A DNA stretch of 46,292 nt from an uncultured Lachnospiraceae bacterium (GTDB taxonomy: Bacteria; Bacillota; Clostridia; Lachnospirales; Lachnospiraceae), in contig CAJTWA010000009.1 of NCBI GenBank assembly GCA_910580195.1, forward strand, positions 52,229-98,520. Reading direction: 5' to 3'. The notes below the pieces were generated by a model. The model was not told the origin of the DNA. It saw only the letters and a list, made by a program, of their open reading frames with translations, and did no database searches. How positions within the stretch are numbered: the stretch's first letter is position 1; each line of letters starts with the position of its first letter. Both the position numbers and the translations under genes were made by a program. Of the stretch, positions 7,654 to 16,276 are shown one piece after another.

Positions 7654-8337
7654 ATGGCATATTTGATGCAGCAGTTAGAATGGCTGGCAAGGATCCTGCT
7701 GGCAGGCTTCTGCGGCGGGCTTATCGGCTATGAGCGGGAGAGCAGGAAGAAAACGGCGGGCCTGCGCACCCATGTCATTGTAGCTGTTTCTTCTGCGTTG
7801 ATGATTGTGCTGTCCAAATATGGGTTCCAAGACGTCGTAGGCCAATACGTCCGGGTGGACCCATCCCGCATTGCGTCAGGAACCGTGGCTGCCATTGGCT
7901 TTTTAGGATCCGGGGTAATTTTTTCCCGCAACAAAAACGTCAGCGGCATCACAACCTCAGCAGGAATCTGGGCAACGGTAGGCGTAGGGATGGCCGTCGG
8001 GGCAGGGCTTTACGTACTGGGAATCTGCACGTCAGCCATTGTGATTTTAGTGGAAATTTTCCTAGGCCGCCAAGGCAAGCTGTCCCATATCATCAAGGAT
8101 GTTTACGAGGTGGAAGTGGAGTATGCGTACAATTCCCGGGAACCGGGGCAGATTGGCACGGCGCTGCAGAAAGAACTGGAAGGCACCTACCAGTGCCGGA
8201 TCCTGAAATTCCGCACAAGGAAAAAAGGGGACTTTATCCAACTGGAACTTTTGGTGCGGACTGCACATGGGAAGGAATTGTACCATTTGTCAGAATTTGC
8301 AGAAAAATATCCCGAAATTAAAAAGATTACAATATAA
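7654..8337 (+). CDS. mgtC: MgtC/SapB-family membrane protein
   Basis: A 227-residue protein with four to five hydrophobic segments in the first about 135 residues followed by a soluble C-terminal domain. The family core is clear: GGLIGYERESRKKTAGLRTH, then GTVAAIGFLGSGVIF and GITTSAGIWATVGVGMAVG. MgtC proteins sit in the cytoplasmic membrane and affect magnesium adaptation and F-ATPase activity in other bacteria, and the role in gut clostridia is not established. GGAGG at 7641-7645 supports ATG 7654 over TTG 7648. It is transcribed divergently from asnA and appears monocistronic. Confidence 0.85.
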   Translation: MAYLMQQLEWLARILLAGFCGGLIGYERESRKKTAGLRTHVIVAVSSALMIVLSKYGFQDVVGQYVRVDPSRIASGTVAAIGFLGSGVIFSRNKNVSGITTSAGIWATVGVGMAVGAGLYVLGICTSAIVILVEIFLGRQGKLSHIIKDVYEVEVEYAYNSREPGQIGTALQKELEGTYQCRILKFRTRKKGDFIQLELLVRTAHGKELYHLSEFAEKYPEIKKITI

Positions 8338-8579
8338 GGAGCCTATTATTCCAGCGGCTAAATATCCAAAATCCTCCCTCATTCGGCACAAATCCCCCAC
8401 AAATTGTGGCATACAGCTGTCAGAAAGCATTTTTCAAACACGCTCTAGCAATAAGGGTTTGCTGATTTTATTTTAATGCCGCCAGTCTTCAATGAGCGGA
8501 GGAAAGTTTTTTAAAATTATAAATAAGTGAAAAATTCACATTAAAATAAAAGTTTATATTGAAAAATAGGAAAATATAA

Positions 8580-8608
8580 TTGACAAAAAAGAATTCGTCG
8601 TATATATT
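8580..8608 (+). promoter_or_regulatory. Consensus promoter of the AAA-RloB module
   Basis: TTGACA (8580-8585), exactly 17 bp, TATATT (8603-8608). It lies inside the upstream part of the open frame, which shows that translation must begin later, at ATG 8634. A small inverted repeat, GTGAA-AAA-TTCAC, lies about 50 bp upstream. The remainder of 8338-8580 is AT-rich with nothing else recognisable. Confidence 0.75.
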
Positions 8609-8633
8609 TGACAGTGACAGGGAGGTGTTGTTA

Positions 8634-10013
8634 ATGCTTATTCGCTTTAATATAAAAAATTTTCTTTCTTTTTCAGAAAGGGAAGATGGAAAATCAGAAG
8701 AATTTTCTATGATAGCTGGAAAAGTGAGGAATAAAAAGGAGCATATCTATTCAGATGATAAAATTAAATTATTAAAATTTGCTGCAGTTTATGGTGCAAA
8801 TGCTTCAGGGAAGTCGAACTTAGTGAAAGCATTGGAATTCATGAAACAAGTCGTATTGTTTGGTTTGCCAGAAGGGTATACAGATAAATATTGCAAAGTG
8901 GTTGGGGAGAATAAAGAGAAAGAAAGCTACTTCGAATTGGAGCTTATGTTAGAAAATAAATATTATGCCTATGGATTTGAAATTATCCTAAATAAAGGGA
9001 AGATTATATCAGAGTGGCTGATAGAACTTACATCTGATAATAGGGAAAAAGTCATTTTTACAAGGGATATAGTGAACGGGATGTATGAATTTGGTGGGCA
9101 AATCAATGCGAAAGGATTATTAGAAAAATTAGATGTTTATGCGGAAGACATTCAGGAGGACAGTAGTGTCCTATTGCTATCTGTAATGAACCAGAATAAG
9201 AAAACCTTGTATCAGCAATTTGCACAGGCAGCAATATTTCAAAAGGTATATATGTGGATGCAAAATAGTTTGGACATTAATTATCCGGACAGGCCAATTT
9301 CGGACTATTCTTATTTAGCTGAAACTGAAAATGTCGAAGAAATTTGTAGAATAATAGCAGCTTTTGGAACAGGGATAACAGATTTCCAGATGGTAGAAGT
9401 GCCGGTGGAAAAGGTAATAGGATATTTGCCAAAAAGAATACAGGAGGATTTGCTTGCTGGTATTGAAAAAAAAGTAACTGACATGAAAAATGATGAAGCA
9501 GATGATTTAGGAATAATAATGAGAAGTAACCGCGACTTTTTTATATTGAGGGTCGACAAGGAAGAAAACGTTGTATGTAAGACAATTAAATTTTCACATG
9601 GAAAAAAGAATATACTATTTGATTTGTCAGAGGAGTCAGATGGTACGGTTAGGGTTTTAGATTTGTTAGAGGTGCTTTTGTCTGGAGATGGAAAAACATA
9701 TGTGATTGATGAGTTAGACAGATGTTTGCATCCAAGCCTGACGTATAAATTCGTAGACACCTTCCTTGAATTGGCAGAACAAAAAAATATTCAGTTAATT
9801 GTTACGACACATGAGTCGAGGCTTATGGATTTTGATTTATTGCGCCGGGATGAAATTTGGTTTGTAAATAAGCGGAACTCTGGAGAAAGTGACATTTATT
9901 CCTTGGAAGAGTACAATGCAAGATTTGACCAAAAAATAGATAAAGCGTATTTGGAGGGGCGTTATGGCGGTGTTCCTGTTTTCAGTACAGTATTTCCAAT
10001 CAGGGAGGGGTAG
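8634..10013 (+). CDS. AAA15/RloA-type ATPase of a putative AbiL-like defence module
   Basis: A 459-residue ABC/SMC-like ATPase. The start MLIRFNIKNFLSFSE is typical of AAA15-family proteins. Walker A is GANASGKS (54-61), Walker B is YVIDELDRCLHP (D359, E360), and the switch His393 lies in VTTHES. GGAGG at 8621-8625 fixes ATG 8634. The gene is much richer in A+T than its neighbours, has its own consensus promoter, and overlaps the start region of an RloB gene. ATPase plus RloB pairs are the composition of AbiL (AbiLi/AbiLii) abortive-infection systems, where the ATPase is thought to sense phage and control the partner. The defence role is inferred from family and gene pairing. Confidence 0.8.
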   Translation: MLIRFNIKNFLSFSEREDGKSEEFSMIAGKVRNKKEHIYSDDKIKLLKFAAVYGANASGKSNLVKALEFMKQVVLFGLPEGYTDKYCKVVGENKEKESYFELELMLENKYYAYGFEIILNKGKIISEWLIELTSDNREKVIFTRDIVNGMYEFGGQINAKGLLEKLDVYAEDIQEDSSVLLLSVMNQNKKTLYQQFAQAAIFQKVYMWMQNSLDINYPDRPISDYSYLAETENVEEICRIIAAFGTGITDFQMVEVPVEKVIGYLPKRIQEDLLAGIEKKVTDMKNDEADDLGIIMRSNRDFFILRVDKEENVVCKTIKFSHGKKNILFDLSEESDGTVRVLDLLEVLLSGDGKTYVIDELDRCLHPSLTYKFVDTFLELAEQKNIQLIVTTHESRLMDFDLLRRDEIWFVNKRNSGESDIYSLEEYNARFDQKIDKAYLEGRYGGVPVFSTVFPIREG

Positions 10014-10018
10014 TGTAT

Positions 10019-10966
10019 ATGAGGGAAAGTAGGAAATTTGCAGAACGTACGCAAGTATTTTCTTCAGATAGGACCTTAAAAAAATATTTTCTTGTATATG
10101 AAGGTTCCGATACGGAAGTTCTTTATTTTGATGCAGTCCATAACATGCGTACGGAGATTGGCATTAATCCATTAATTGAGCTTGTTCCCTTGATAAGGAG
10201 CTATAGCGAGGAAGGGTGGAGCAATCCTAAAAAAATATTGGACAGGATAATTGAAAATTTAGAAGAAGGCAGGACAAAGAGTATGTCCTATGAAACCCTG
10301 TTAAATCGGATTATGGATTACTTCTATGACGTAAAGGCGATAACATCCAGTAAGATACAGGCCAGAAATATATGGAAAAGAATGGGCAGGATTTGTGAAG
10401 AGAATTTGCATAAAACTCTTGGTTCAGAGGTTGAAGATATAAAGTATGCCTGTAGTGTGATATTAGGGATATTGGAGAAAGAGTGTGAATTCGTGCATGT
10501 GATTTCGGACATTTCGAATATAATTAAGGACGGTGGAATTACATATGCAGAAGGCTTTGATAAAATTTGCCTGATTGTAGATAGGGATAGAGAAAGTTTT
10601 ATTGCTGTGCCAAGCAATAACCAGTATGGATATGTGGTTCATACATGTGCAGAAAAGAAGTTTGGGCTATATATTACGAATCCATGTTTTGAATTTTGGT
10701 TATTGTTACATTTTGATGAGGTGCTTGGGTTAGATATGGATAAATTGTTAGAAAATCCCAAGGTGACTGCGAAAAGGAGATATGCAGAACAGGAGCTGCG
10801 CAAGATTTGGCCGCGGTATAGAAAAAGTTCATACAAGGCGGAGGAGATTGTGAGGCATATCGATAAAGCTATCAAGAATGAAGAAAAGTTTTGTGAGGAT
10901 GTGGCTTTGCTGGAAAACAAAGTAGGAAGTAATCTCGGGCTTTTAATTAGGGAAATGAGATTGTAA
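10019..10966 (+). CDS. RloB-like TOPRIM nuclease-type protein (AbiLii-like)
   Basis: A 315-residue protein. The TOPRIM-like acidic motifs are visible as FLVYEGSDTEVLYF near the N-terminus and CLIVDRDRE in the middle. The family hallmark ITNPCFEFWLLLHFD follows, and the C-terminus is basic. GGGAGGGG (10003-10010) lies eight bases before ATG 10019, and the upstream gene ends at 10013, so the two are translationally coupled. The central region (about residues 80-160) is longer than the minimal RloB domain and has no recognisable motif. In the AbiL-like reading this is the effector, probably a nuclease, kept in check or activated by the ATPase. Activity is inferred from the fold. Confidence 0.78.
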   Translation: MRESRKFAERTQVFSSDRTLKKYFLVYEGSDTEVLYFDAVHNMRTEIGINPLIELVPLIRSYSEEGWSNPKKILDRIIENLEEGRTKSMSYETLLNRIMDYFYDVKAITSSKIQARNIWKRMGRICEENLHKTLGSEVEDIKYACSVILGILEKECEFVHVISDISNIIKDGGITYAEGFDKICLIVDRDRESFIAVPSNNQYGYVVHTCAEKKFGLYITNPCFEFWLLLHFDEVLGLDMDKLLENPKVTAKRRYAEQELRKIWPRYRKSSYKAEEIVRHIDKAIKNEEKFCEDVALLENKVGSNLGLLIREMRL

Positions 10967-11251
10967 GCGGATGTAAGAAACATAGATGAAAATGGGTTAA
11001 AAATATTGAAATTCCACTAAATTCAGGTTTAATCAGTATAATCGGAACATACAGAAGTTACGGTTCAGGTTAGGGAGCCGGCTAAAAATGTTTAGAAAGG
11101 AAGAAAAAAATTGGATCAGAACACGAAAGGTTACAGCCAAGCGCCAGAAAACCAGCTCCCTAGGGCCAAAGCCCAAGGAAGGGGAGCTTATAGCCCCAAG
11201 GGACCTGCCCAAGAAGCAGAAAAAGAAAACCAGCCCTCCGGAGGTTCCGCT

Positions 11252-12052
11252 TTGGCAGCCCAGAAATTAACCCAGCTAAAGGAGCGCATTACTAGCTTAG
11301 GCTCCCTAGCCATCGCTTTTTCCAGCGGCGTAGACTCCACTTTCCTGCTGAAAGCAGCCCACGAAGCATTGGGGGAACATGCCCTTGCCATAACTGCAAA
11401 GTCCAGCTCCTTCCCAAAACGGGAATTAGAAGAGTCAATTTCCTTTTGCAAGGAGGAAAATATCCGCCAAATTATTTTTACATCAAGGGAATTGGATGTC
11501 AAAGGTTTTCGGCAGAACCCCCCAAACCGTTGCTATCTCTGCAAAAAGGCTTTTTTGGAGAAAGTCAAAGAGATTGCTGCAAGCCACGGGATTACCCATG
11601 TGGCAGAAGGCTCCAACGTGGACGATGAAGGGGATTACCGGCCCGGCATGAAGGCCGTGGCGGAGCTTGGCATTTTAAGCCCCCTGCGGGAAGTGGGCCT
11701 TACGAAGCAGGAAATCCGTTCCCTCTCCAAAGAAGTGGGGCTTCCTACGTGGAAAAAGCCCTCCTTTGCCTGCCTTTCTTCCCGGTTTCCCTATGGGGAG
11801 GAAATTACGGAAAAAAAACTTGCCATGGTGGAGCAAGCGGAACAGCTTTTGCTGGAGCTGGGGTTTGCCCAGTTCCGGGTCCGCATCCATGGGGCAATGG
11901 CAAGGGTTGAGGTCTTGCCGGAGGATTTCCCAAAGCTGATCCAAGCAGGGAACAGGGAAAAAATCACAGGCCGGTTCCGGGAAATCGGCTTTGTTTACAC
12001 CGCCATGGATTTGGAAGGATACCGGACTGGGAGCATGAATGAAATCCTGTGA
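11252..12052 (+). CDS. larE: LarE-type ATP-dependent sulfur transferase
   Basis: A PP-loop enzyme of about 266 residues. In lactobacilli LarE donates sulfur to the nickel-pincer cofactor of lactate racemase. The P-loop is FSSGVDS (SGGVDS in most), followed by NRCYLCKK, EGSNVDDEGDYRPGM and ACLSSRFPYGEEI, whose Cys corresponds to the sacrificial cysteine region. I chose TTG 11252 because GGAGG (11240-11244) stands seven bases upstream and the length then matches the family. The open frame reaches back to TTG 11111 but that 47-residue extension is low-complexity and unlike LarE. No larA, larB or larC is nearby. Confidence 0.85.
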   Translation: MAAQKLTQLKERITSLGSLAIAFSSGVDSTFLLKAAHEALGEHALAITAKSSSFPKRELEESISFCKEENIRQIIFTSRELDVKGFRQNPPNRCYLCKKAFLEKVKEIAASHGITHVAEGSNVDDEGDYRPGMKAVAELGILSPLREVGLTKQEIRSLSKEVGLPTWKKPSFACLSSRFPYGEEITEKKLAMVEQAEQLLLELGFAQFRVRIHGAMARVEVLPEDFPKLIQAGNREKITGRFREIGFVYTAMDLEGYRTGSMNEIL

Positions 12053-12060
12053 AAAAAGAC

Positions 12061-12113
12061 TTGACAAATGCCACTTGCAATGGTAACTTAGTACATATGA
12101 TATAGTATGTTAC
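12061..12113 (+). promoter_or_regulatory. Promoter and dyad operator upstream of the glucose PTS gene
   Basis: TTGACA (12061-12066), 17 bp, TAACTT (12084-12089) with an upstream TGG. A 31-bp dyad with GTAAC at 12083 and GTTAC at 12109-12113 matches at 9 of 11 positions per arm and overlaps the -10, as a repressor site would. The regulator is unknown. Confidence 0.5.
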
Positions 12114-12163
12114 TTATTTTAGATAAGGCATTAACTATGCATAAATATTTTGGATGTTTATGT

Positions 12164-12234
12164 GTGTTAGTGCCCTTTTTTCACCTCAAATAAGGAAAAT
12201 TCCTCTGATTTTCCTGAAAAAGATGCCCTAACAC
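12164..12234 (+). other. Structured 5' leader of the glucose PTS gene
   Basis: GTGTTAG pairs with CTAACAC, TTTTTCA with TGAAAAA, and GGAAAAT with ATTTTCC, giving a stacked hairpin of about 70 nt. A second hairpin (TTAGG..AGCC-GAAA-GGCT..CCTAA) follows at about 12256-12287. Since a LicT-type antiterminator lies just downstream, this leader is the natural place for its target, but I do not see a clear RAT sequence or a T-tract terminator. Confidence 0.4.
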
Positions 12235-12330
12235 AAGAACTGGTTCCGGCAGGTTAGGAGCGCCTAGAGCCGAAAAGGCTGCCTAATGCACATACTCCAG
12301 ATATTTAAATAAAGAAAAAGGAGAAGAACT

Positions 12331-14463
12331 ATGAAAGACAAAATTTTTGGCGTACTGCAGCGTGTAGGGCGGTCCTTCATGCTCCCTATCGCAATCCTCC
12401 CGGTAGCAGGGCTTCTGCTGGGGATTGGAGGTTCCTTTTCCAATGAAACGATGTTGGAAACATATGGCTTGCTGGGGGTCATGGGGCCTGGCACCATATT
12501 CAACGCAATTTTCCAGATTATGAGTGAAGCGGGCGACATTGTATTTGCCAACCTGCCCATTATTTTTGCCATGGGCGTAGCCATCGGCATGGCGAAAAAG
12601 GAAAAAGAAGTGGCAGCGCTGTCTGCAGTGGTAGCATTTTTCATTATGCATGCATCCATCGGCGCCTTGATTAAGATTAACGGCGGGGCAGAGAGCATGT
12701 TAAGCGGCGCAACTGCTTCTGTCTGCGGCATTACGTCCCTGCAGATGGGCGTGTTTGGCGGTATTATTGTAGGCTTGGGGGTTGCCGCCCTCCACAACAA
12801 GTTTTACAAGATTGAGCTTCCGCAGGTATTGTCCTTCTTTGGCGGGACCCGGTTTGTGCCCATTGTCAGCGCGCTGGTGTATACTGCGGTGGGAATCCTG
12901 ATGTTTTTTGTATGGCCCGTCATCCAGAAAGGCATTTACGGCGTAGGCGACGTGGTCCTGAACTCCGGCTACGCAGGGACTTGGGTTTATGGCTTAATGG
13001 AACGCCTGTTAATCCCCTTTGGCCTTCACCATGTATTTTACCTTCCCTTCTGGCAGACAGCCGTGGGCGGCACGCTGGAAGTGGCAGGGCAGACCATTGA
13101 AGGGGCGCAGAATATTTTCTTTGCGCAGCTTTCCGATCCAACGGTAGAGCATTTTGCAGTGTCAGCGACACGTTTTATGGCAGGGAAATTCCCGCTGATG
13201 ATTTTCGGCCTCCCGGGGGCGGCTTTGGCGATGTACAAGACAGCGAAGCCTGAGAAAAAACAGGCGGCCTCAGGGCTTTTGCTTTCTGCAGCCCTTACTT
13301 CCATGCTGACAGGGATTACGGAGCCTTTGGAGTTTACCTTCCTGTTCGTGGCGCCGCTCCTTTACGGCATCCACTGCGTGCTGGCAGGGTGTGCTTACAT
13401 GCTGATGCATATTTTTGAAGTAGGCGTGGGAATGACGTTTTCCGGCGGCGTGATTGACTTATTCCTGTTTGGGATTCTGCAGGGCAATGGGAAGACTAAC
13501 TGGATTTGGGTTGTAGCAGTCGGCGTGTTCTATTTTGTAATATACTATTTCCTGTTCAGCTTCTTAATCCAGAAAATGGATTTAAAGACGCCGGGGCGTG
13601 ATGACAGCGAAGAAGTGAAGCTGTACAGAAGGGGCGACGTAGAAGCAAAGAAAAATGAAGGCGGCGGGTCCGGCAGTGCAGAGGATGCCTTGTCAGAAAC
13701 CATTTGCCATGGGCTTGGCGGCAAGAAAAATATTTCCGATGTGGACTGCTGCGCCACAAGGCTGCGCTGCACGGTATATAAGGCTGATTTGGTGAATGAC
13801 GCCATGCTGAAATCCACAGGCGCATCCGGCGTTGTACATAAAGGGAACGGCGTCCAGATTATTTATGGGCCGAGGGTTACGGTTATTAAGTCCAATCTGG
13901 AAGATTATCTGGAAACGGCGCCAAATGAGGAATACCATTCCAGCGGCAGCGGAGAGCAAGAAGCCGCACAGAAAAAAGAAAAGGTTGGGACGAAAGTGGC
14001 AAAAACTGTCATTATTTCCAGCCCGGTAACAGGGGTTGCAGCAGATTTGTCCGAAGCGCCGGATGAAGCATTTGCAGGCCGGATGATGGGGGACGGCGCG
14101 GTTGTAACGCCGGAAGAAGGGATTGTGAAAGCGCCGGAAGACGGTGAAGTCTGCTTTGTATTTGAAACAAAACATGCAGTAGGGTTCCAGACGGATTCTG
14201 GGTTAAGCCTGCTGATCCATATGGGGATTGACACGGTTGCCTTAAATGGGCAGGGATTTGAAGTCCTTGTGGAAAATGGGCAGAAGGTGAAAAAGGGAGA
14301 GCCGATGCTGAAGCTGGACCTTGCGTTCTTAAAGGCCAATGCGCCTTCCCTTGCATCCCCCGTGCTGTGCACAGAATTGGAGGATAACCAGAAAATCCGC
14401 CTGCTGAAGGAAGGCAGCATCAAAGCCGGGGAAGGGCTGTTTGCAGTAGATTTCTACGAATAA
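12331..14463 (+). CDS. ptsG: PTS glucose-family transporter EIICBA
   Basis: A 710-residue fused permease importing glucose (or a close analogue such as N-acetylglucosamine or maltose) with phosphorylation. EIIC occupies residues 1 to about 405 with around ten membrane segments, GLHHVFYLPFW and the TGITEPLEF motif. EIIB follows a Gly/Ser-rich linker, with the phospho-Cys at 474 in DVDCCATRLR. EIIA is C-terminal, with His615 (KHAVGFQ) and phospho-His630 (LIHMGIDTV). AAAGGAGAAG lies before the ATG. The leader is structured and an antiterminator gene follows. Substrate within the glucose/NAG family is the only uncertain part. Confidence 0.9.
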   Translation: MKDKIFGVLQRVGRSFMLPIAILPVAGLLLGIGGSFSNETMLETYGLLGVMGPGTIFNAIFQIMSEAGDIVFANLPIIFAMGVAIGMAKKEKEVAALSAVVAFFIMHASIGALIKINGGAESMLSGATASVCGITSLQMGVFGGIIVGLGVAALHNKFYKIELPQVLSFFGGTRFVPIVSALVYTAVGILMFFVWPVIQKGIYGVGDVVLNSGYAGTWVYGLMERLLIPFGLHHVFYLPFWQTAVGGTLEVAGQTIEGAQNIFFAQLSDPTVEHFAVSATRFMAGKFPLMIFGLPGAALAMYKTAKPEKKQAASGLLLSAALTSMLTGITEPLEFTFLFVAPLLYGIHCVLAGCAYMLMHIFEVGVGMTFSGGVIDLFLFGILQGNGKTNWIWVVAVGVFYFVIYYFLFSFLIQKMDLKTPGRDDSEEVKLYRRGDVEAKKNEGGGSGSAEDALSETICHGLGGKKNISDVDCCATRLRCTVYKADLVNDAMLKSTGASGVVHKGNGVQIIYGPRVTVIKSNLEDYLETAPNEEYHSSGSGEQEAAQKKEKVGTKVAKTVIISSPVTGVAADLSEAPDEAFAGRMMGDGAVVTPEEGIVKAPEDGEVCFVFETKHAVGFQTDSGLSLLIHMGIDTVALNGQGFEVLVENGQKVKKGEPMLKLDLAFLKANAPSLASPVLCTELEDNQKIRLLKEGSIKAGEGLFAVDFYE

Positions 14464-14589
14464 GCGTGGAAGGTTACAGGAACGAAGATTACCATAGCCT
14501 GTGGATCAGCCGTATCCTAGCCGGAACTATGCGCAGGGCTATCTGCATGGGCAGTGGGACGTGAATTGGGAATGTAAGTGGGGAAAAGT

Positions 14590-15426
14590 ATGTACAGAGT
14601 GAAAAAGGTATTGAACCATAATACAATTATTGGAATCCAGTCAGAGGATAACCAAGAATACCTGCTGATAGGAAAAGGGCTTGGGTTTGGGAAAAAGGTT
14701 GCGGAGCGGATCGAGGCAGGGCCAGAAACTACCGTGTATTCCCTCCAGAAAACAACAGACCGCGGAAATGCTGGGGAACTGGTGAAATCCATTTCCCCGG
14801 TATGCTTGGAAATTGCAGGCCAAATCTTGGATGCAGCAGAAAAGGAATTTGGAAAAATTGACAGGGACATACTTTTCCCCATGGCTGACCATATCGAATA
14901 TGCCATTAAGCGGGTGGAAGCCCATGAGCAAATCAGCAACCCGCTGACAGAAGATATCTGCGCCTTGTTCCATGTGGAATATAAGGTGGCAGAGCGGGTA
15001 ATCCCCATCTTAAAGGAACGGATGGGCATTGAAATTGACGCAGATGAGGTTGGGTACATTGCGCTCCATATCCATTCCGCCATTGAAGACGAGAAGGTTT
15101 CCCAAGCCATGCAGGTGGCTCGGGCTGTCCGGGAATGTATTTCCCAGATTGAGCAGGAAATGGGCAAGCCCATTGATGTGGCATCCCTAGCCTACAACCG
15201 CCTGATGAACCATATCCGCTTTATGGCGGCCCGTGCCATGAAGGGCGAAACGCTGAAAGTCAATATGAACGACTATATGGGCGTGAAGTTCCCCAAGGCC
15301 TTCCGAATTGCGGAGAAAGTCTGCAGCCAAGTGTCACGGAATTTAAAATGCGAGCTGGAAGAGGTAGAAATCGGATACCTTGCCATGCACATCGAACGGG
15401 TAGCCAATGAGGAATTAGACGGTTAA
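14590..15426 (+). CDS. licT: LicT/BglG-family transcriptional antiterminator
   Basis: A 278-residue RNA-binding regulator. Residues 1-55 are the CAT RNA-binding domain (MYRVKKVLNHNTIIGIQ, LLIGKGLGFGKK). PRD1 has histidines in MADHIEYAIKR and YIALHIHSA, and PRD2 in NRLMNHIRFM and GYLAMHIERV, so all four phosphorylatable histidines are present. GGGG lies six bases before ATG 14590. Proteins of this type bind a ribonucleic antiterminator hairpin and prevent termination when the sugar PTS is active. The likely target is the leader of the adjacent ptsG, though the exact RNA site is not evident. Confidence 0.88.
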   Translation: MYRVKKVLNHNTIIGIQSEDNQEYLLIGKGLGFGKKVAERIEAGPETTVYSLQKTTDRGNAGELVKSISPVCLEIAGQILDAAEKEFGKIDRDILFPMADHIEYAIKRVEAHEQISNPLTEDICALFHVEYKVAERVIPILKERMGIEIDADEVGYIALHIHSAIEDEKVSQAMQVARAVRECISQIEQEMGKPIDVASLAYNRLMNHIRFMAARAMKGETLKVNMNDYMGVKFPKAFRIAEKVCSQVSRNLKCELEEVEIGYLAMHIERVANEELDG

Positions 15427-15513
15427 AACGGGACATAAGGGGCTGGACGTTGGAAACATTTCATGATACAATTGCAGTACTAAAATAAAGTTTTCAAAAG
15501 AAAGGTGAGTGAG

Positions 15514-16074
15514 ATGGGAAGTATTTGGCATGATATCAGAGAGGACAGGATTTTCCCAACGGATTTCATTTCTGTCATTGAGATTTCCAAAGGGAGCAAG
15601 AAAAAATATGAGCTGGATAAGGAAACAGGCCTGATTATTCTGGACCGGGTATTGTATACCTCGACCCACTATCCGATGAATTATGGGTTTATCCCCCGGA
15701 CCTTAGGGGATGACGGGGATCCATTGGATGTGCTGGTCCTTTGTTCCGAGCCGCTGGAGCCCTTGACGCTGACGCGCTGCTATCCCATTGGCGTGATGCG
15801 CATGACAGACGACGGGGCAGGGGATGAAAAAATTATTGCCATCCCTTGGGCAGACCCAACCTATGAGATGTACACGGAAATCAGCGAGCTGCCAAAGCAT
15901 ATTTTTGATGAAATCCATCATTTCTTCACAGTCTATAAAGACTTGGAAGGGAAGAAGATAACTGTGGAAGGTTTCGAGGACGCCACAAGCGCAATCGGCG
16001 TGATTGAAGAGTGCATTGAGCGGTATAAGCAGAAGTTCTGCCCAGAAGAGGCAGGGCAGGAAAAAGCAGATTGA
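15514..16074 (+). CDS. ppa: Soluble inorganic pyrophosphatase (family I)
   Basis: A 186-residue cytoplasmic enzyme hydrolysing pyrophosphate to phosphate, which pulls biosynthetic reactions forward. The signature DGDPLDVLVL is present, with STHYPMNYGFIP and AIPWADP before and after it. ATG 15514 is chosen over GTG 15505 because AAAGGTGA is then properly spaced. It stands alone between the antiterminator gene and the TPP riboswitch. Confidence 0.92.
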   Translation: MGSIWHDIREDRIFPTDFISVIEISKGSKKKYELDKETGLIILDRVLYTSTHYPMNYGFIPRTLGDDGDPLDVLVLCSEPLEPLTLTRCYPIGVMRMTDDGAGDEKIIAIPWADPTYEMYTEISELPKHIFDEIHHFFTVYKDLEGKKITVEGFEDATSAIGVIEECIERYKQKFCPEEAGQEKAD

Positions 16075-16111
16075 CAAATTTACGAAAATCATTTATCATG
16101 TACATAGACAA

Positions 16112-16196
16112 CAGAACGCAGAGGGACTGCATTGCAGTTGAGAAGGTTAAAACCTGACTCTTTGAACCTGTCAGTTAATACTGTCGTAGGGAGCGG
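16112..16196 (+). ncRNA. TPP riboswitch (THI element)
   Basis: All conserved blocks are present in order: GAGGGACTGC, the TTGAGAAGG version of the CTGAGA box, ACCTGACTCTTTGAACCTG and TCGTAGGGAGCGGAAG. It is followed at once by a terminator and then thiC, the standard arrangement for shutting off thiamine synthesis when thiamine pyrophosphate is plentiful. Confidence 0.95.
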
Positions 16197-16214
16197 AAGA
16201 TATGTGTACAATTA

Positions 16215-16241
16215 GGGACGCTCATTGGGCGTCCCTTTTTT
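16215..16241 (+). terminator. Terminator of the TPP riboswitch
   Basis: GGGACGC (16215-16221) pairs with GCGTCCC (16229-16235), followed by six Ts. It is the expression platform for the upstream aptamer and lies before the thiC ribosome site. Confidence 0.92.
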
Positions 16242-16276
16242 CCGTTCCGTGGAATAGGAAAGGAATGGTAAAGACG

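Noticed and set aside
11111..11251. N-terminal extension of LarE from TTG 11111
   Set aside because: The 47 residues are low-complexity and not part of the family, while TTG 11252 has GGAGG at the right distance.
16202..16264. ATG at 16202 as the thiC start
   Set aside because: It lies between the TPP aptamer and its terminator, and the terminator would be translated; a ribosome site precedes the later ATGs.
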